From contig CAZLKN010000010.1 of the NCBI GenBank assembly GCA_964560135.1, forward strand, positions 8,904 to 72,903: 64,000 bases of DNA, written 5' to 3'. The DNA comes from CAZLKN01 sp964560135 (lineage in GTDB: Bacteria > Actinomycetota > JAICYB01). The notes below the pieces were generated by a model. It had not been told where the DNA came from. It made no database searches and saw nothing but the letters and a program-made list of their open reading frames with translations. Below are positions 39,056-47,997 of the stretch, piece after piece. The translations under genes and the position numbers were made by a program. Positions within the stretch are counted from its first letter, which is position 1, and each line of letters opens with the position of its first letter.

Positions 39056-40195
39056 TCACCCGGCTCGCGCAGGCGAGCCGGCCTCGGTTCCCATCGCCCG
39101 GTCCCGGCCGGCGTTCTTCGCCCGGTACAGGGCCGCGTCGGCCCGGGCGAAGCATTGATTCACCGTCTCGTCGTCGGAGAGGGTCGCGTAGCCCAGACTG
39201 AAGGTGGTGGGAGGACCGCTCGCGCGCCATCCGTCGATCAGCCTTCCAGCGGCCGCAGCCGCCCCGGCACCCACGCCGTGGAGCACCACGAGGAACTCCT
39301 CGCCTCCGTAGCGGGAGACCTCGTCCCCGCCGCGGAGACTCTCCCGCAGATAGCGGCCGAGCCGGCACAGCACTTCGTCGCCGAAGGTGTGACCGTAGCT
39401 GTCGTTGATCTGCTTGAACCGGTCGAGATCGATGAGCATGATCGCGTCCCCGGGACTCAGACGCTCGAGCATCAACGAGGCGTGCCGGCGGTTGCCCACC
39501 CCGGTCAGCGGATCCTTCACGACCAGCGTGGTGAGCTGGGCCATCGCCTCCAGCCGTTCCAGCGCGTGTCCCGCATGCGACCCGAACAGCTGCGCGAGAT
39601 GCAGGGTGAACTCATCGACCGAGCGGCTCTCCTCCACGGCAACCACCGCGAGCCCGAGGACTCCGGAGGTCGTGACCAGCGGGACGAGCACGAGGTGGCG
39701 GGCCGCCCCGTCGTGTGCCGTTACCACCCGACCCGTACGTAGCACCTCACCGACGGCGGGATCCGCATGCGAGATCTCGGGGAGCTCGGCGCCGATGGTG
39801 AACGAACCGGTCACGGTCAACCCACCGCCTTCGCGCCTGAGGCAGGCCACCGCAGCCTCACCGTCCAGGACCGCAGCCGCGAGGCGCGCCGTCAGATCGC
39901 CCACGCGATCCCGCCTCGACTCCTCCTCGAGGAGCGTGGCCGCCCCCACCAGTACCTCCAGGTCCTCACGGTGCCGCACATCGCGGCCCCGAACGCGGCG
40001 CAGACGCCGGGCCGCGCGCACGAACGCGAACGCCAGGGTCACGAAGATGCCGACGAGGAAGCCCACGGGCCATCCGAGGGGAGCCGCCGTCCGGCCGGAG
40101 ACCAGCAGGATCGCGAAGGTGACGAAGACGCCGACGAAGAAGATCAGCCCGACCGCCAGGTGTTCGACGGCCCTCGTCGAGGCGCGCTCCTCCAT
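39056..40195 (-). CDS. Membrane diguanylate cyclase (GAF-GGDEF)
   Basis: A 379-residue protein with two N-terminal membrane helices (~10-60), a GAF-like domain (~75-210) and a C-terminal GGDEF domain. The active-site loop reads RYGGEEF, a functional variant. An RxxD product-inhibition site (RGGD) lies five residues before it, and DPLTGVGNRR and DLDRFKQINDSYGH are intact, so it should make cyclic di-GMP under feedback control. No EAL or HD-GYP partner is in the window. It lies 37 bp after leuD on the same strand. Confidence 0.9.
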   Translation of the reverse strand: MEERASTRAVEHLAVGLIFFVGVFVTFAILLVSGRTAAPLGWPVGFLVGIFVTLAFAFVRAARRLRRVRGRDVRHREDLEVLVGAATLLEEESRRDRVGDLTARLAAAVLDGEAAVACLRREGGGLTVTGSFTIGAELPEISHADPAVGEVLRTGRVVTAHDGAARHLVLVPLVTTSGVLGLAVVAVEESRSVDEFTLHLAQLFGSHAGHALERLEAMAQLTTLVVKDPLTGVGNRRHASLMLERLSPGDAIMLIDLDRFKQINDSYGHTFGDEVLCRLGRYLRESLRGGDEVSRYGGEEFLVVLHGVGAGAAAAAGRLIDGWRASGPPTTFSLGYATLSDDETVNQCFARADAALYRAKNAGRDRAMGTEAGSPARAG

Positions 40196-40232
40196 CCCTA
40201 GACGATTCGGCGCGAGGTGGCGTGAGCTTGAG

Positions 40233-40793
40233 CTACAGGGCGGTCGTGACCGGACCACGACCACCGGCGTCCTGCTCGAAAGCCGTGATGTCGTCGGCGT
40301 CCTGCAGGGTGAGGGCGATGTCGTCGAGGCCGTTGAGGAGCCGGTGCTTGATCCCGGCGTCGATGTCGAAGCCCACCTCGCGTCCGTCGAACCGGACGAC
40401 CTGCTCCTGAAGGTCGATCGTGGCTTCGTCCGCCTTCATGAGCGCCCGCACCTCCTCGGGGGCCAGCACCACGGGGAGCAGTCCGATCTTGGTGCAGTTC
40501 GTGTGGAAGATGTCGGCGAACGACGGTGCCACGATGGCACGGAACCCGAAGTCCTGGATGGCCCAGGGCGCGTGCTCGCGGGACGATCCGCACCCGAAGT
40601 TGCGTCCCGCGACCAGGATCGGGTTCGGCTCGATCGTGACCTCGCCCGCCCGGACCCAGTCGTAGAACAGGAACTCCCCGAAACCCGTGCGCTCGATCCG
40701 CTTGAGGAACTGCTTCGGGATGATCTGGTCGGTGTCCACGTCCGACCGGTCGAGGACCGACACGCCCCCGGAGACGACCTTCACGGGCTCCAT
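40233..40793 (-). CDS. leuD: 3-isopropylmalate dehydratase small subunit
   Basis: The 186-residue swivel domain of isopropylmalate isomerase (leucine synthesis). Motifs VDTDQIIPKQFLKRIERTG and the active-site segment NFGCGSSREHAPWAI are clear. It follows leuC after 2 nt, so the two are translationally coupled. Confidence 0.95.
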   Translation of the reverse strand: MEPVKVVSGGVSVLDRSDVDTDQIIPKQFLKRIERTGFGEFLFYDWVRAGEVTIEPNPILVAGRNFGCGSSREHAPWAIQDFGFRAIVAPSFADIFHTNCTKIGLLPVVLAPEEVRALMKADEATIDLQEQVVRFDGREVGFDIDAGIKHRLLNGLDDIALTLQDADDITAFEQDAGGRGPVTTAL

Positions 40794-40795
40794 CG

Positions 40796-42187
40796 CTACC
40801 TCCAGTCCCTGATGTCGACGAACCGCCCCTCGACCGCCGCCGCAGCGGCCATCTGCGGGCTGACGAGATGCGTGCGGCCACCCCGTCCCTGCCGGCCCTC
40901 GAAGTTGCGGTTCGAGGTCGAGGCGCACCGCTCCCGGGGCTGCAGGATGTCGGGGTTCATCCCGAGGCACATGGAGCAGCCTGCCGACCTCCACTCGAAG
41001 CCTGCGGCGGTGAAGAGGCGGTCGAGTCCCTCGGCCTCCGCCTCCGCCTTCACCTGCTGGGAGCCGGGGACGACCATGGCGCTGACGCCGGCGGCGACTC
41101 TGCGTCCGTCCACGATCTCGGCTGCGGCCCGCAGGTCGGTGATGCGTGCGTTGGTGCACGACCCGAGGAAGACGCGGTCGACCGCGACCTCCGTCATGGG
41201 GGTCCCGGCCTCCAAGCCCATATAGGTGAGGGCCCGCTCGGTGGCCTCCCGGTCGGCCGGGTCGGCGAAGTCATCGGGCGAGGGCACCGTGTGGGTGACC
41301 TCGACCACCTGGCCCGGCGTGGTGCCCCACGTGACCATCGGGGCGAGGACCCCCGCGTCGATCTCCACCTCGCGGTCGAACCGGGCGCCGGGATCGGTGG
41401 GCAGCTCCCGCCAGCGGGCCACGGCCTCCTGGAAGGCCGGGCCCGTTGGTACCGCCGGACGCCCCTCCATGTAGGCGTAGGTGGTGTCGTCGGGGGCGAC
41501 CATCCCGGCGCGCCCTCCGCCCTCGATGGTCATGTTGCAGATCGTCATCCGGCCCTCCATCGTCAGGGCTTCGATCGCCGGACCCGCGTACTCGACCACG
41601 TGACCCACGCAGCCATCGGTACCCAGCCGGCCGATGGTGGCCAGGATCAGGTCCTTGGGGGTCACGCCCCGGCCGAGGGCCCCGGTGTACAGGATCCGCA
41701 TCGTGTTCGGGCGGCGCTGGACGAGGCATTGGGTCGCCAGCACGTGCTCCACCTCGGAGGTCCCGATGCCGAAGGCCAGGGCTCCGAAGGCACCGTGGGT
41801 CGCCGTATGGCTGTCGCCGCACACGATCGTCAACCCCGGCTGGGTCAGCCCGAGCTCGGGACCGATGATGTGCACGATCCCCTGCCGTTTCGATCCCAGG
41901 GAGTACACGGGGATGCCGAACTCCTCGCAGTTGGCCTCGAGGGTCTCCACCTGGATGCGGGAGAGCTCGTCGGTGATGAGCTGGGCTGTGGGAGTGCCGT
42001 CTGTGGGGACGTTGTGATCGGCGGTGGCCACCGTCTTGTCCGGCCGGCGTACCCCCCGCCCTGCGAGCCGCAGCCCTTCGAAGGCCTGGGGCGAGGTGAC
42101 CTCGTGCACGAGGTGGAGGTCGATGTAGATCAGGTTCTCCCGGACCTCGTGGGCGTCCCAGATCTTGTCGAACAGCGTCCTGGGCAT
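40796..42187 (-). CDS. leuC: 3-isopropylmalate dehydratase large subunit
   Basis: The 463-residue catalytic subunit of isopropylmalate isomerase, an aconitase relative. The [4Fe-4S] cysteines are in FLGSCTNARITD and SAGCSMCLGMNPD. GDSHTATHGAFGALAFGIG and STSNRNFEGRQG complete the active site. AGGAGGACAAGG precedes the ATG. It lies 10 bp downstream of the cupin regulator gene and forms an operon with it and leuD. Confidence 0.96.
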   Translation of the reverse strand: MPRTLFDKIWDAHEVRENLIYIDLHLVHEVTSPQAFEGLRLAGRGVRRPDKTVATADHNVPTDGTPTAQLITDELSRIQVETLEANCEEFGIPVYSLGSKRQGIVHIIGPELGLTQPGLTIVCGDSHTATHGAFGALAFGIGTSEVEHVLATQCLVQRRPNTMRILYTGALGRGVTPKDLILATIGRLGTDGCVGHVVEYAGPAIEALTMEGRMTICNMTIEGGGRAGMVAPDDTTYAYMEGRPAVPTGPAFQEAVARWRELPTDPGARFDREVEIDAGVLAPMVTWGTTPGQVVEVTHTVPSPDDFADPADREATERALTYMGLEAGTPMTEVAVDRVFLGSCTNARITDLRAAAEIVDGRRVAAGVSAMVVPGSQQVKAEAEAEGLDRLFTAAGFEWRSAGCSMCLGMNPDILQPRERCASTSNRNFEGRQGRGGRTHLVSPQMAAAAAVEGRFVDIRDWR

Positions 42188-42197
42188 CCTTGTCCTC

Positions 42198-42800
42198 CTA
42201 GCGGGTTCGCAATCCGGCCGTCACCACGGCGAAGAAGACACTGTCCTCCCCGCCCGGGTTGTGGAAGTGGTGTGGGAGGTCGGCGTCGAAGGTGACGGTG
42301 TCGCCCTCCCCGAGCTCGTAGCGCTGGTCGCCGAGCACCAGGACGAGTTCACCCGACCGCACCACCGCGGTCTCCCGGCTGCCCGGCTCGTGCAGGGGCG
42401 TGTCCCCCGGCCCCCCGGTGGAAGTCCCCGGCTTCAGCGTGTGGATGCTCACCGACGCGCGCATGCCCGGCATGGCGGGGGTGAGCTCCTCGAAGCGGTG
42501 TCCGTCGCGGCGCACGGTGCGTCGCTGTGTGCGCCGGACCACCACCACGTGAGGAGCCTCGTCCAGGCGCAGCAGCTGGGAGAGCGTGAGTCCGAGTCCC
42601 GCCGCGATCCTGGCCGCCACGGCCAGCGTGGGGCTCGTCTCGCCCCGCTCCACCTGGGACAGCGTGGTGGCGCTCACCCCGCAGCGCTGCGCCAGGTCGC
42701 GCAGCGAGAGCCCCATCGCCTCACGCAGGCCGCGCACCCGTTCCCCGACGGCGGGGATCGTGGCCTCCGGGGGTACCGTGGATCGTACGGACGTCGTCAT
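42198..42800 (-). CDS. XRE-family regulator with cupin domain
   Basis: A 200-residue transcription factor. An N-terminal helix-turn-helix (~18-75; GLSLRDLAQRCGVSATTLSQVERGETSPTL in two parts) binds DNA, and a C-terminal cupin_2 domain (~110-190; FDADLPHHFHNPG) probably binds a small effector. It is the first gene of an operon with leuC and leuD. No ribosome-binding site precedes the ATG, but a promoter is placed so that the transcript would begin at or near the ATG, suggesting a leaderless mRNA. A 25-bp palindrome overlaps that promoter, fitting autoregulation. Whether it senses leucine-pathway metabolites is unknown. Confidence 0.88.
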   Translation of the reverse strand: MTTSVRSTVPPEATIPAVGERVRGLREAMGLSLRDLAQRCGVSATTLSQVERGETSPTLAVAARIAAGLGLTLSQLLRLDEAPHVVVVRRTQRRTVRRDGHRFEELTPAMPGMRASVSIHTLKPGTSTGGPGDTPLHEPGSRETAVVRSGELVLVLGDQRYELGEGDTVTFDADLPHHFHNPGGEDSVFFAVVTAGLRTR

Positions 42801-42806
42801 GGCTGT

Positions 42807-42835
42807 ACGGTATCACGTACGAGCGTACCGTTCAA
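42807..42835 (-). promoter_or_regulatory. Leaderless promoter and palindromic operator of the XRE-leuCD operon
   Basis: Leftward: -35 TTGAAC (42830-42835), 17-bp spacer, -10 TACCGT (42807-42812); transcription would start around 42800, at the ATG. The same DNA holds an inverted repeat, ACGGTA (42807-42812) and TACCGT (42826-42831), with a CGTACG palindrome at its centre. A dimeric regulator bound here would cover both hexamers. The divergent gene at 42859 shares this region. Confidence 0.5.
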
Positions 42836-42858
42836 CGGACGGTGGGAGGAGGTGTCGC

Positions 42859-43842
42859 GTGCGCATCTACGCGGTGGCCGCAGACGCGGTGGTCCGGGTG
42901 TCGACGGACGCCGACCCGGTGGCGTCGCTCGAGGGTGTCGGCCCCCGGTGCGTGGCCGTCGACCCGCTGGATCCCGACCGTCTCGCCGCGGGCACCTTCG
43001 ACCGCGGCCTGCACCTCAGCCGGGACGGGGGCCGGACGTGGCGTGAGATGGGCTCCGGCATCCCGCATCCCCGCGTCCTGGCCGTCGCCTTCTCCCCCGC
43101 GCGGATCGAGAACGGCATCAGCGTGCTGTACGCCGGGACCGAGCCGAGCTCGTTGTACGCCACCACCGACGACGGCGCGACGTGGGAGGAGTATCCGACG
43201 CTGCTCGATCTCCCCAGCCGTGACCAGTGGTCGTTCCCGCCGCGCCCGTGGACCCACCACGTGCGCACGATCGCTCCCCACCCCACCGATCCGGCCACCC
43301 TGCTCGTGGGCATCGAGCTCGGTGGGGTGATGCGCTCGACGGACGGCGGCGCGTCGTGGCAGGACCGCCGTCCGGGCGCCTGCGTCGACCCGCATGCCCT
43401 CGCCTTCCATCCGCAGGCCACCGACCGGGCCTACGAGACCGCCGGGGACGGGGTGGCGGTCTCGGCTGACACCGGGGACACCTGGCGGGCGGTCATCGAC
43501 GGCATGGAGCAGACCTATGCGTGGGGCCTGGCCGTGGATCCCGAGGATCCGCGGCTCTGGTACGTCTCGGCGGCTCCCGGCCCCCGCCACGCCCACGGCG
43601 GAGACGGAGACGCACGCGCCCGCCTGTACCGCAAGCGGGCCGACGGACCGTGGACGGCTCTGGGACCGGCCGGACCAGGGCCCTGGGACCGTATGCCCTA
43701 CGCCATGGTCGCCCCGGCCCCAGGGGCGCTCGTCGTGGGATCCGACGCCGGCGAGATCCTGCTCTCCGAGGACGCGGGGGAAGGCTGGAGGACGATCGCC
43801 CGCTTGGACGCGATCCAGGATCTGGCCGTCGGCGCGCCTTGA
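42859..43842 (+). CDS. BNR/Asp-box beta-propeller protein
   Basis: A 327-residue protein with repeated Asp-box motifs (S-x-D-x-G-x-T-W): SRDGGRTW, TTDDGATW, STDGGASW, SADTGDTW and SEDAGEGW. These mark a beta-propeller of the sialidase/Ycf48/VPS10 type. There is no signal peptide and no catalytic Arg triad that would identify a sialidase, so a binding or scaffold role is likelier. GTG 42859 follows AGGAGG with 6-nt spacing. It is divergent from the XRE regulator and shares its operator region, so it may be a regulatory target. Confidence 0.75.
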   Translation: MRIYAVAADAVVRVSTDADPVASLEGVGPRCVAVDPLDPDRLAAGTFDRGLHLSRDGGRTWREMGSGIPHPRVLAVAFSPARIENGISVLYAGTEPSSLYATTDDGATWEEYPTLLDLPSRDQWSFPPRPWTHHVRTIAPHPTDPATLLVGIELGGVMRSTDGGASWQDRRPGACVDPHALAFHPQATDRAYETAGDGVAVSADTGDTWRAVIDGMEQTYAWGLAVDPEDPRLWYVSAAPGPRHAHGGDGDARARLYRKRADGPWTALGPAGPGPWDRMPYAMVAPAPGALVVGSDAGEILLSEDAGEGWRTIARLDAIQDLAVGAP

Positions 43843-45453
43843 GGATCCCTCAAGTACCGATCGAGGCATTGCGCTCACGACAAGATCCGCTTCCACTCGT
43901 GGCCGGCACCTCCTCGGAGTGCACAACCGCGCATCGTACGCGCGAACTGTAGCCCACCCTCGCTGGCCTCATGGCTCCTGCGGCCACCCGGGCTGCACGT
44001 TTCCTCGCCGCCCCCGCGCGCGGTACAGCGGCGCTCGCGGTGGCCAAGGTCGGGTCCCTCCAAACCCTCGCAGACTGGATCCTCCGGACCTGCCTCCCGC
44101 CTCGTTCCCGGCGACTCATCCGCGATCAGCCCATCTCATTCCGAACCGGACGGGTCCGACCGGGTCGCCGGCGGGCCTCTGGTGGTCCGATGCAGGGGGC
44201 ACGGCCGGCTGCCCCGAGCGGGGATCGAACCGATCACCGTCGAGCCCCCGATCGTCGTTCCGGCAGGACCGTCCACCGCGCTCGAGGGTCCCGTCGATGC
44301 GGGCCGGCTCGGTGTCCTTCGGGACGCGTCGTCGGACCCGGAGGACCCATCCCGGGTACTGCTCGACACCGGTGTCGAATCGTCTCGCATCCCACGTTCC
44401 CGGCGGTGCCTCCAGCTGCCTCGGTGTCGAGTCCCGCGGGCGCCCTGCAGCCGATCCGGTGCGGGCCTCCGAACGGCCGATGTTGCCGCCTCACCAGCGT
44501 CGCGCACCCTGCGCTCAACGATGGATCATCTCGCATCCATCGCGTTGATTCCTGCAGCGAACGGGGCGCCCGTCGGGCTCGGTTGCCGCCCAAGATCCGC
44601 GCGCAGCCTCACGTCACTGCGAGGACGGAGACGTGCCAGGATGGACAGCTCAGCATCACCGCACACACGCGGCAGTGTCCATATCCGATGCCTGTGGCAA
44701 CGATCCGTTCGCGGTCCTGATTGCGCGTAGAGATTCTGCCTTCAGGTCGGTGCGCCGCCGGTCCGAGGTGGGACCCGACCGGGGTGCCGCGACCCGCTCC
44801 GCTCTGACGTCGGGCCATGCGGTGAAAGCAGGATCCACCGGCCCCCGTCGCTGCTGGATGTGAACAACGCCGGCCGCCGATCCGATGCCGAGACGTCGCC
44901 GCGGACGAGGACCCGAACCGCGAGACGGATCCCTTCGATCTCGTCGCCCGGCGCGTCGCCACACCTTCGCCCGAACCCCCTCGCCGTCACATCGCGGCCG
45001 CACGGAAACCGACCCTCACCCGCGATCCGAATCCGCGAGACCTTCATGCTCTACGACAGATGGCTCCGCTCCTCCCGGCGGCAAAGGAGCATCGGACGGG
45101 TCGCGGTCCTGACGAACACGCTCGCCATCCGTGGGCGAAGCGAAACCAACATGCGTTGTCCGGTTGGGCAAGGGCAGTCCCCAACCGTCCGGACTCCAGG
45201 GCCGGAGCAAAGACCTCCGGGGAAGGTCCGCACGGGGCGCCACGATGCTCTCCGGTCCGCTTTGCGTGCCATCGACATCGCAGAACAACCGGCCGAGGCC
45301 TCCGATGGATCTCTGTGAACTTCACACTCGCGACCAACACGGTCCGCGCGGGGGTGAACGGCAGCTCCTCATCGAGAGGAATGTCCGCCTGAACCCCCCT
45401 CACCCAGCCTCAACCCAACCTTTAGGCACATCGAGGGTTGCTGCAAGTGGGCC
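43843..45453. other. 1.6-kb gap with no recognisable gene
   Basis: The longest gene-free stretch in the window. Base composition looks lower in GC and richer in A/T interruptions than flanking genes, and no frame shows the strong G/C third-position bias seen elsewhere. A frame around 44225-44410 (ending LLDTGVESS) has a weak coding-like character and may be a decayed gene. A tRNA-like string at 44211-44238 does not fold. No transposase motif, tRNA, array or strong hairpin was seen. Confidence 0.5.
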
Positions 45454-46521
45454 TCAGACGCCCCGCGGAACCAGGTGGACGGCGGTCGCCTTGATACCGA
45501 CGTACACCTCCCGTCGGGAGCCGAGACGCATGTCATCGACCGTCGCCGGGGCCACCGTGGCCACCAGGGTCAGCTCCCCGACGTCCAGCAGCACCCGAAC
45601 CAGATGCGGGCGCGGTTCCAGCCCGGCGACATCGGCCCGAAGCAGGGTCCGGGCGCTGTGCTCCGCGGGGGCCTCACCCCCGTACAACACGAGGGCCTCC
45701 GGGCGGACGGTCGCCAGAACCCGATCCCCGACCCGCCCTTCAGCGGCCGCCGACAACTCCAGGCCCCCGCACCGCACCCGCACGACATCCGCCTCAACGG
45801 CCACGATCCGTCCTTCCAACACGTTCTCGGCCCCCACGAGCTCTGCGACGGTCTGTCCCGCGGGCCGGGTGAAGACCTCGGTGACGGTTCCCTCCTGTAT
45901 GACTCGGCCGTCCACGAGCACGAGCACGCGATCGGCCAGCGCCATCGCCTCCTCACGGTCGTGCGTGACGAGCACCACACCCCGAGGGGTGTCCGCGGCC
46001 CGCGCCCCCGACCGCAGCACCCGTCCCACAGCGGCGAGCAGCCGTTCACGGGCCGAGGCGTCCAGCCCGCCGAAGGGTTCGTCGAGGATCAGCAGATCAG
46101 GGTCCGGCGCGAGCAGCCGTGCGACGGCCACCCGGCGCGCCTCCCCACCGGACAGGCTGCGGGCGCGCCGGTGCGACAGCCCGGCTGCGCCCACCGCCTC
46201 GAGGACCTCCCCGGCACGTTCACGGGCCGCCGCTCGTGGTACCCCCCGCAGCCGCAGGGGGAGCTCCACGTTCCGCCGGACCGTTCCGGAGAAAAGCACC
46301 GGGCGTTGCGGCAGAAACCCCACCCCGCCGTCCACCTCCACCGTCCCCGTCGATGCGGGCTGGAGTCCCGCGAGGGCGAGGGCCAGCGTCGACTTCCCGG
46401 CGCCGTTCGGACCGAGGACACACACAATCTGCCCGGGGGCCATCTCGAGCCGGGCGACCTCCACGGCGAACGTGCCCGTCCGCACGACGAGATCCCTCGC
46501 TCGCAGCAGGACCTCAGCCAC
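45454..46521 (-). CDS. Tungstate/molybdate-type ABC transporter ATPase
   Basis: A 355-residue ATP-binding subunit. Walker A GPNGAGKST, signature LSGGEARRVAVARLL, Walker B DLLILDEPFGGLD and the H-loop VLVTHDREEA are intact. The C-terminal ~130 residues form a TOBE/MOP-like region (two halves, from VRCGGLELSA and VAPATVDDM), typical of oxyanion importers that sense their own substrate. With the adjacent permease and binding protein it matches the TupABC/WtpABC class. GTG start at 46521, overlapping the permease gene by 8 bp. Confidence 0.87.
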   Translation of the reverse strand: MAEVLLRARDLVVRTGTFAVEVARLEMAPGQIVCVLGPNGAGKSTLALALAGLQPASTGTVEVDGGVGFLPQRPVLFSGTVRRNVELPLRLRGVPRAAARERAGEVLEAVGAAGLSHRRARSLSGGEARRVAVARLLAPDPDLLILDEPFGGLDASARERLLAAVGRVLRSGARAADTPRGVVLVTHDREEAMALADRVLVLVDGRVIQEGTVTEVFTRPAGQTVAELVGAENVLEGRIVAVEADVVRVRCGGLELSAAAEGRVGDRVLATVRPEALVLYGGEAPAEHSARTLLRADVAGLEPRPHLVRVLLDVGELTLVATVAPATVDDMRLGSRREVYVGIKATAVHLVPRGV

Positions 46522-47191
46522 GGCGCCGCCTCACCGTCGCGCGCTCGCCCGCGCCCCGCCGCTGGAGTGCCGTGAGCGCCGTGTACAGGACGAGCACGAT
46601 GCCCATGAGAACGCCGCCGAGCATCGCGGCCGATGCGTAGTCGCCGCGACGGATCTGCTCCACCATCGCCGTCGTGAGCAGGCGGGTGTTGTGTCCGGTC
46701 CCCCGGAGGTTGCACCCGGTGACGAGCGCCGATCCGACCTCCGAGGCGATCGCTCCGTAGCCGGCGATCACGGCCGCGACGACCCCGACACGGGACTCCC
46801 GGAGGAGCACCGCCGCCAGGCGCACACCCCGGGCGCCGATCGCTTCGGCCTGGAGCCGCAGTTCGGACGGGTGCGCCGCGATGGCCGCCATCGTGAGTCC
46901 AGCCACGATCGGGGTGGCGATGATCACCTGGCCGGCGACCATGGCCGGCACCGAGCAACCGAGGGCCAATCCGAAGGGGCCCTGCCGTGCCACCAGGTAG
47001 GCGACGGCGAGACCCACGGCGGTGGACGGCAGCGCCATGCCCGTGTTGACGATCACGGCCAGGCCCGTCCGTCCGCGGCGCCGGGAGATCCCGAGCCATG
47101 CACCCAGCGGGACTCCGACGGCCAGGGCCAATGCGATCGCCGTCCCGGTGACACGGAGGGTCCGCAGGGAGACCTCCAGCACCTCGCTCAC
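46514..47191 (-). CDS. Tungstate-type ABC transporter permease (TupB-like)
   Basis: A 225-residue permease with about five or six membrane helices and the binding-protein-dependent transport loop EAIGARGVRLAAVLLRES. The sequence, including IVNTGMALPSTAVGLAVAYL near the N-terminus and GAIASEVGSALVTGCNLRGTGHNTRLLTT, is typical of the TupB/YvrB-type permeases for tungstate or related anions. GTG start overlapping the binding-protein stop (GTGA). Confidence 0.87.
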   Translation of the reverse strand: MSEVLEVSLRTLRVTGTAIALALAVGVPLGAWLGISRRRGRTGLAVIVNTGMALPSTAVGLAVAYLVARQGPFGLALGCSVPAMVAGQVIIATPIVAGLTMAAIAAHPSELRLQAEAIGARGVRLAAVLLRESRVGVVAAVIAGYGAIASEVGSALVTGCNLRGTGHNTRLLTTAMVEQIRRGDYASAAMLGGVLMGIVLVLYTALTALQRRGAGERATVRRRRG

Positions 47192-47997
47192 CGCGGACCG
47201 CCCCTGGGGACCGGCCCCGCGGGCTCCCAGCCGTGGGCCCGGACGACCGCCGCAGCCCCGCCGCCGGCGAGCCAGCGCACGAAGGCTTCGGCCTCGGCGT
47301 GCCGGCCCGAGTCCACCGCTGCGGCCTCGTACGCGAACCGGCCATCCGTGCCCGGGTCCAGCAGCGGCCGGAGGCCCGTGCGGTGCTCCATCAACCGGAA
47401 GGTGGCGGCGTCGCTCAGGGCGTAGGCTTCCAGCTCGCCGGCGGCGTACAGCGTCTCCGCCTGTCCAGCCCCCGACGACAGATACCAGGCACCACCGGGC
47501 TCGACCCCCAGACGGTCCCAGAGCGACATCTCGTGGCGATGCGTGCCCGAGTCGTCGCCGCGAGACACGAAGCGCGCCCTGGAATCGTGGATCCGTTGCA
47601 GCCCCTCCGGAAGACCGGACGTCCCGCGGACCCCGGCCGGATCGGAGACCGGGCCGACCAGCAGGTAGCGCAGGAACGCGAACGGCCTCACGTCACTCAC
47701 CACGCCGCCGGCACGCAAGCCCTCGAGTTCCTCCGGGTCGTGGGTCAGCAGCACGTCCACCTCGCGCATCCGGGCGAGGGAGAACGCCTCACCCGAACCC
47801 ACCGTCAGGATCTCCACACGGGTTCCGGCGGCTTCCAGGAATCCCAGCGCCAGCTTCTCGGCCAATCCGGTATCCACCACCACGGTTCCCGCGGCGACCC
47901 GCACCCGCGGGCGAGGATCTTCCGCGCATCCCGAAGACAGCAGCGCCATCGCGCAGAGGCATGCGAGGATGCCTCTGCGATGCGATTCGGTGTGCAC
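47188..47997 (-). CDS. Tungstate-type substrate-binding lipoprotein (TupA-like)
   Basis: A 269-residue binding protein of the periplasmic type II fold. GTG at 47997 gives a signal peptide (HRR, then ILACLCAMALLSS) with a lipobox Cys at residue 24. TupA-like segments include ATTTSVxDTGL-like AGTVVVDTGLAEKL, VLLTHDPEEL and FVSRGDDSGTHRHEMSLW, which line the oxyanion pocket. Tungstate versus molybdate cannot be decided by eye. The start lies 18 bp inside the divergent nfo gene, so the two 5' ends overlap. Confidence 0.85.
   Translation of the reverse strand: MHTESHRRGILACLCAMALLSSGCAEDPRPRVRVAAGTVVVDTGLAEKLALGFLEAAGTRVEILTVGSGEAFSLARMREVDVLLTHDPEELEGLRAGGVVSDVRPFAFLRYLLVGPVSDPAGVRGTSGLPEGLQRIHDSRARFVSRGDDSGTHRHEMSLWDRLGVEPGGAWYLSSGAGQAETLYAAGELEAYALSDAATFRLMEHRTGLRPLLDPGTDGRFAYEAAAVDSGRHAEAEAFVRWLAGGGAAAVVRAHGWEPAGPVPRGGPR
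47952..47979 (+). promoter_or_regulatory. Perfect hairpin with GAGG loop directly before the nfo start
   Basis: CGCAGAGGCAT and ATGCCTCTGCG form a perfect 11-bp stem; the 6-nt loop GCGAGG holds the only Shine-Dalgarno-like sequence for nfo, and the ATG follows the stem immediately. The same bases encode part of the TupA signal peptide on the other strand. It could present or hide the ribosome-binding site. Confidence 0.45.

Noticed and set aside
44211..44238. tRNA-like string (…CGGGGATCGAACCGATC…) resembling a minus-strand T-arm
   Set aside because: The T-stem has two mismatched and one wobble pair, and no anticodon arm, D-arm or acceptor stem can be built around it.
44182..44730. 182-codon open frame in the gap between 43.8 and 45.5 kb
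   Set aside because: No ribosome-binding site, Arg/Ser-rich low-complexity translation and no family resemblance; at best a short decayed coding segment around 44225-44410.
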